From assembly GCA_036417435.1 (NCBI GenBank), contig CM070900.1, positions 123,334,315-123,398,314 on the forward strand: 64,000 bases of DNA, in the 5' to 3' direction. Origin of the DNA: Inia geoffrensis (taxonomy: Eukaryota; Chordata; Mammalia; Artiodactyla; Iniidae). Under the pieces are notes generated by a model. It ran no database searches, was not told the DNA's origin, and saw only the letters and a list, made by a program, of their open reading frames with translations. Position numbers and translations under genes: made by a program. Below, piece after piece: positions 62,450-64,000 of this stretch (the stretch's first letter is position 1; every line of letters starts with the position of its first letter).

Positions 62450-62665
62450 TTGTTAGCTAATTTTTATCATGTGCCTCATTTTAAATTTCACGTTCTTGCT
62501 AGAAAGAGGAAACTTCCTTCTTAGTTCACTTTACGGAACCCACATGCACCAGAGACGTGGAACAAACACAGCTTTTCCCAAGTCTCTGCAATTTCCTTCT
62601 GAATCTTCTTTAACACAAATTACGTTTTTAACATCAAAGGTCTAATTTAGCTGTTTTGTAATCAT

Positions 62666-62875
62666 CAGTGGGCCGCAACCTTTTTGGCACCAGGGACCAG
62701 TTTCGTGGAAGACAATTTTTCCACGGACGGGGTGCGGGGGATGGTTCAGGGGGTAATGCGAGCGATGGGGAGTGATGGGGAGCGGCAGATGAAGCTTCCC
62801 TTGCTTGCCCGCCGCTCACCTCCTGCTGTGCAGCCCCGTTCCTAACAGACCGAAGCCCCAGGGGTTGGAGACCCC
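62666..62875. mobile_element. hAT-like non-autonomous DNA transposon remnant
   Basis: The left end reads 'cagtgggccgcaaccttttt'. The right end, reversed, reads 'ggggtctccaacccctgggg'; these are imperfect terminal inverted repeats of the CAGNGG type. The 8-bp flanks 'gtaatcat' (62658-62665) and 'gtaatata' (62876-62883) are similar. It has a GC-rich middle with no ORF of its own. Family name not assigned. Confidence 0.7.
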
Positions 62876-62913
62876 GTAATATATGACTGAAACGAAAGTG
62901 AATCATATCAATT

Positions 62914-62918
62914 CACAC

Positions 62919-62949
<31 letters not shown>

Positions 62950-62966
62950 CACACACACACACACAT
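62914..62966 (+). repeat. Mixed (TG)n-(CA)n tract
   Basis: A TG run passes through 'gcgtgc' into a CA run, so the two arms are complementary and all bases alternate purine and pyrimidine. Confidence 0.97.
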
Positions 62967-64000
62967 ACTCACTATGGCAAGGTAACTTAACTGGTCATGC
63001 CTGACCCCCAACCCTGAAATTTATCATTTATGCAGTTATTTTACATAAAGGACAGTCTCCTGAGTCCAAGAATTGTAATTACTTTCTTCTTTAAAGTGTT
63101 AGTTTAATTGAAGGTATAAAACCAAGAATAAGCACTTAAGGTTCAAAGGTAAGCAACAGAGGCAATAAAAATAGTGATTTTACTAATATCTATCGGGAGG
63201 AGGGGAAAGACAGGGGAAGAGTAGAGGAGGTAAAGTAATGAGCGAAATCATCATCTCTCACGCACAATGTCAACAGAAAACGTAGGGGAGCAAAACATGT
63301 CACCCCAAAATGTCTTTGAAGACATTTGGTAATGCAGATTATTTTGAGGTGAAAACAAATCAAGGCCCAAAAGACTCAGGAAAAAACTTTGACCTTCCCC
63401 CTCACTGCCTAAAAGCATTTAGATAGAGGACCTGTTCCCAGAATAGAGCTTACCAGAGATACCTGCAAAGCACATGCGCTAGGGAAACTCAGCAGGGACG
63501 AGAGACCAGAGTCCACTCTGCATCCCGTTGTCTCCGTACAGTCCAGCAAACATTTATTTACCAAACAGTTGCTTTTCTATCTCCATGTGACCTGCCTTCT
63601 TCCCCTCTGAAGTCCCAAAGCACTACCCACAACATCCTCTTTTGTCTTTAGCTGAAGATGGGATTTAAGGTGAGGATTTTGGCCAGTCTGGCAAGTTACT
63701 CAGCTCTCCTGGGTCTCTCCCATGTGTACATGTTACTAAACTTTTGTCTTATTTTCTCCTGTTAATCTGTCTCATGTCTATTTAATTCTTAGGCCAGCCA
63801 GAAGAACCTAGAAGGGTAGAGGGAAATTCCTTCCTCCCCAACAATACTGTCAAGAAACAGCGGTTTGTATATTAATTAAAACCTCCAGAAGTAGGAAAGG
63901 CAGACACAGATGCTGTGGGTTCTTGAAGTGGGATTAGAAATGAGAAAGAGTGGGCGGTAGACCTGTCTTTTCATTTTAAATCTTTTTACACTACTCAGAT

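Larger units (their letters stand above)
35714..64000 (-). other. RASGRF2: Large RASGRF2 intron (probable intron 1), partial, at least 28.3 kb
   Basis: No exon of the gene could be traced here. Recognised content is L1, L2-like and MIR remnants, eleven SINEs, two LTRs, a hAT-like element and CA/TG tracts, each listed separately. The stretches 37000-39380, 40200-42380, 43020-45900, 48600-50070, 53200-53790, 54400-55440, 56780-57940, 58310-58860 and 62970-64000 hold no gene or repeat I can name with confidence. The interval 37950-38340 has the pyrimidine-rich look of an old LINE remnant. No CpG island or other promoter-like feature was seen, so the gene's 5' end is probably outside the window. 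Confidence 0.8.

Noticed and set aside
7739..62524. Many 60-100-codon ORFs sharing near-identical proteins such as GSSRTGARTRVPCIGR
   Set aside because: All lie in CHR-type SINE copies; they are repeat translations, not a protein family.

Overview
This is vertebrate nuclear DNA: AT-rich, intron-dominated and packed with mammalian interspersed repeats. The most telling are 18 copies of a tRNA-derived SINE that opens with 'gggcttccctggtggcgcag'. This is the CHR-type SINE of cetaceans and their closest artiodactyl relatives. Thirteen copies belong to one young, short subfamily, many with perfect target-site duplications, which points to a whale or dolphin. I noticed no BovB LINE of the ruminant type. 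The species cannot be named from the sequence alone.

The only protein-coding gene I can support lies on the minus strand across the whole window. It is part of a Ras/Rac guanine-nucleotide exchange factor, best read as RASGRF2. Six consecutive coding exons are visible, at 35607-35713, 18224-18371, 15876-15965, 12178-12431, 6323-6402 and 5747-5940, in transcription order. All have AG/GT borders and their phases join exactly. Together they hold 873 nt (291 codons): the C-terminal half of the first PH domain, a coiled coil, a linker, an IQ calmodulin-binding motif and the first part of the DH (RhoGEF) domain. The start of the gene lies beyond position 64000 on the other side of a large intron. 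The rest (remaining DH, second PH, REM, CDC25 domains) lies beyond position 1.

The rest is intronic. Region 1-5746: L1 pieces and a MIR. 5941-6322: a short 382-bp intron. 6403-12177: a long pyrimidine-rich ancient LINE broken up by four young SINEs and a CA repeat. 12432-15875: an old antisense L1 and a SINE with a TG repeat. 15966-18223: little recognised. 18372-35606: a MIR, two ERVL-type LTRs, an L2-like LINE, two head-to-head L1s, SINEs and a TG repeat. 35714-64000: L1, L2-like and MIR remnants, eleven SINEs, a MaLR LTR, another LTR, and a hAT-like element.

I found no RNA gene, CRISPR array or prokaryotic or defence-type system, and no CpG-island promoter. Findings worth a second look concern repeat biology (inverted pairs able to form dsRNA, SINE subfamily structure, local duplications) and the splicing layout of the gene. 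They are not evidence of an undescribed system.
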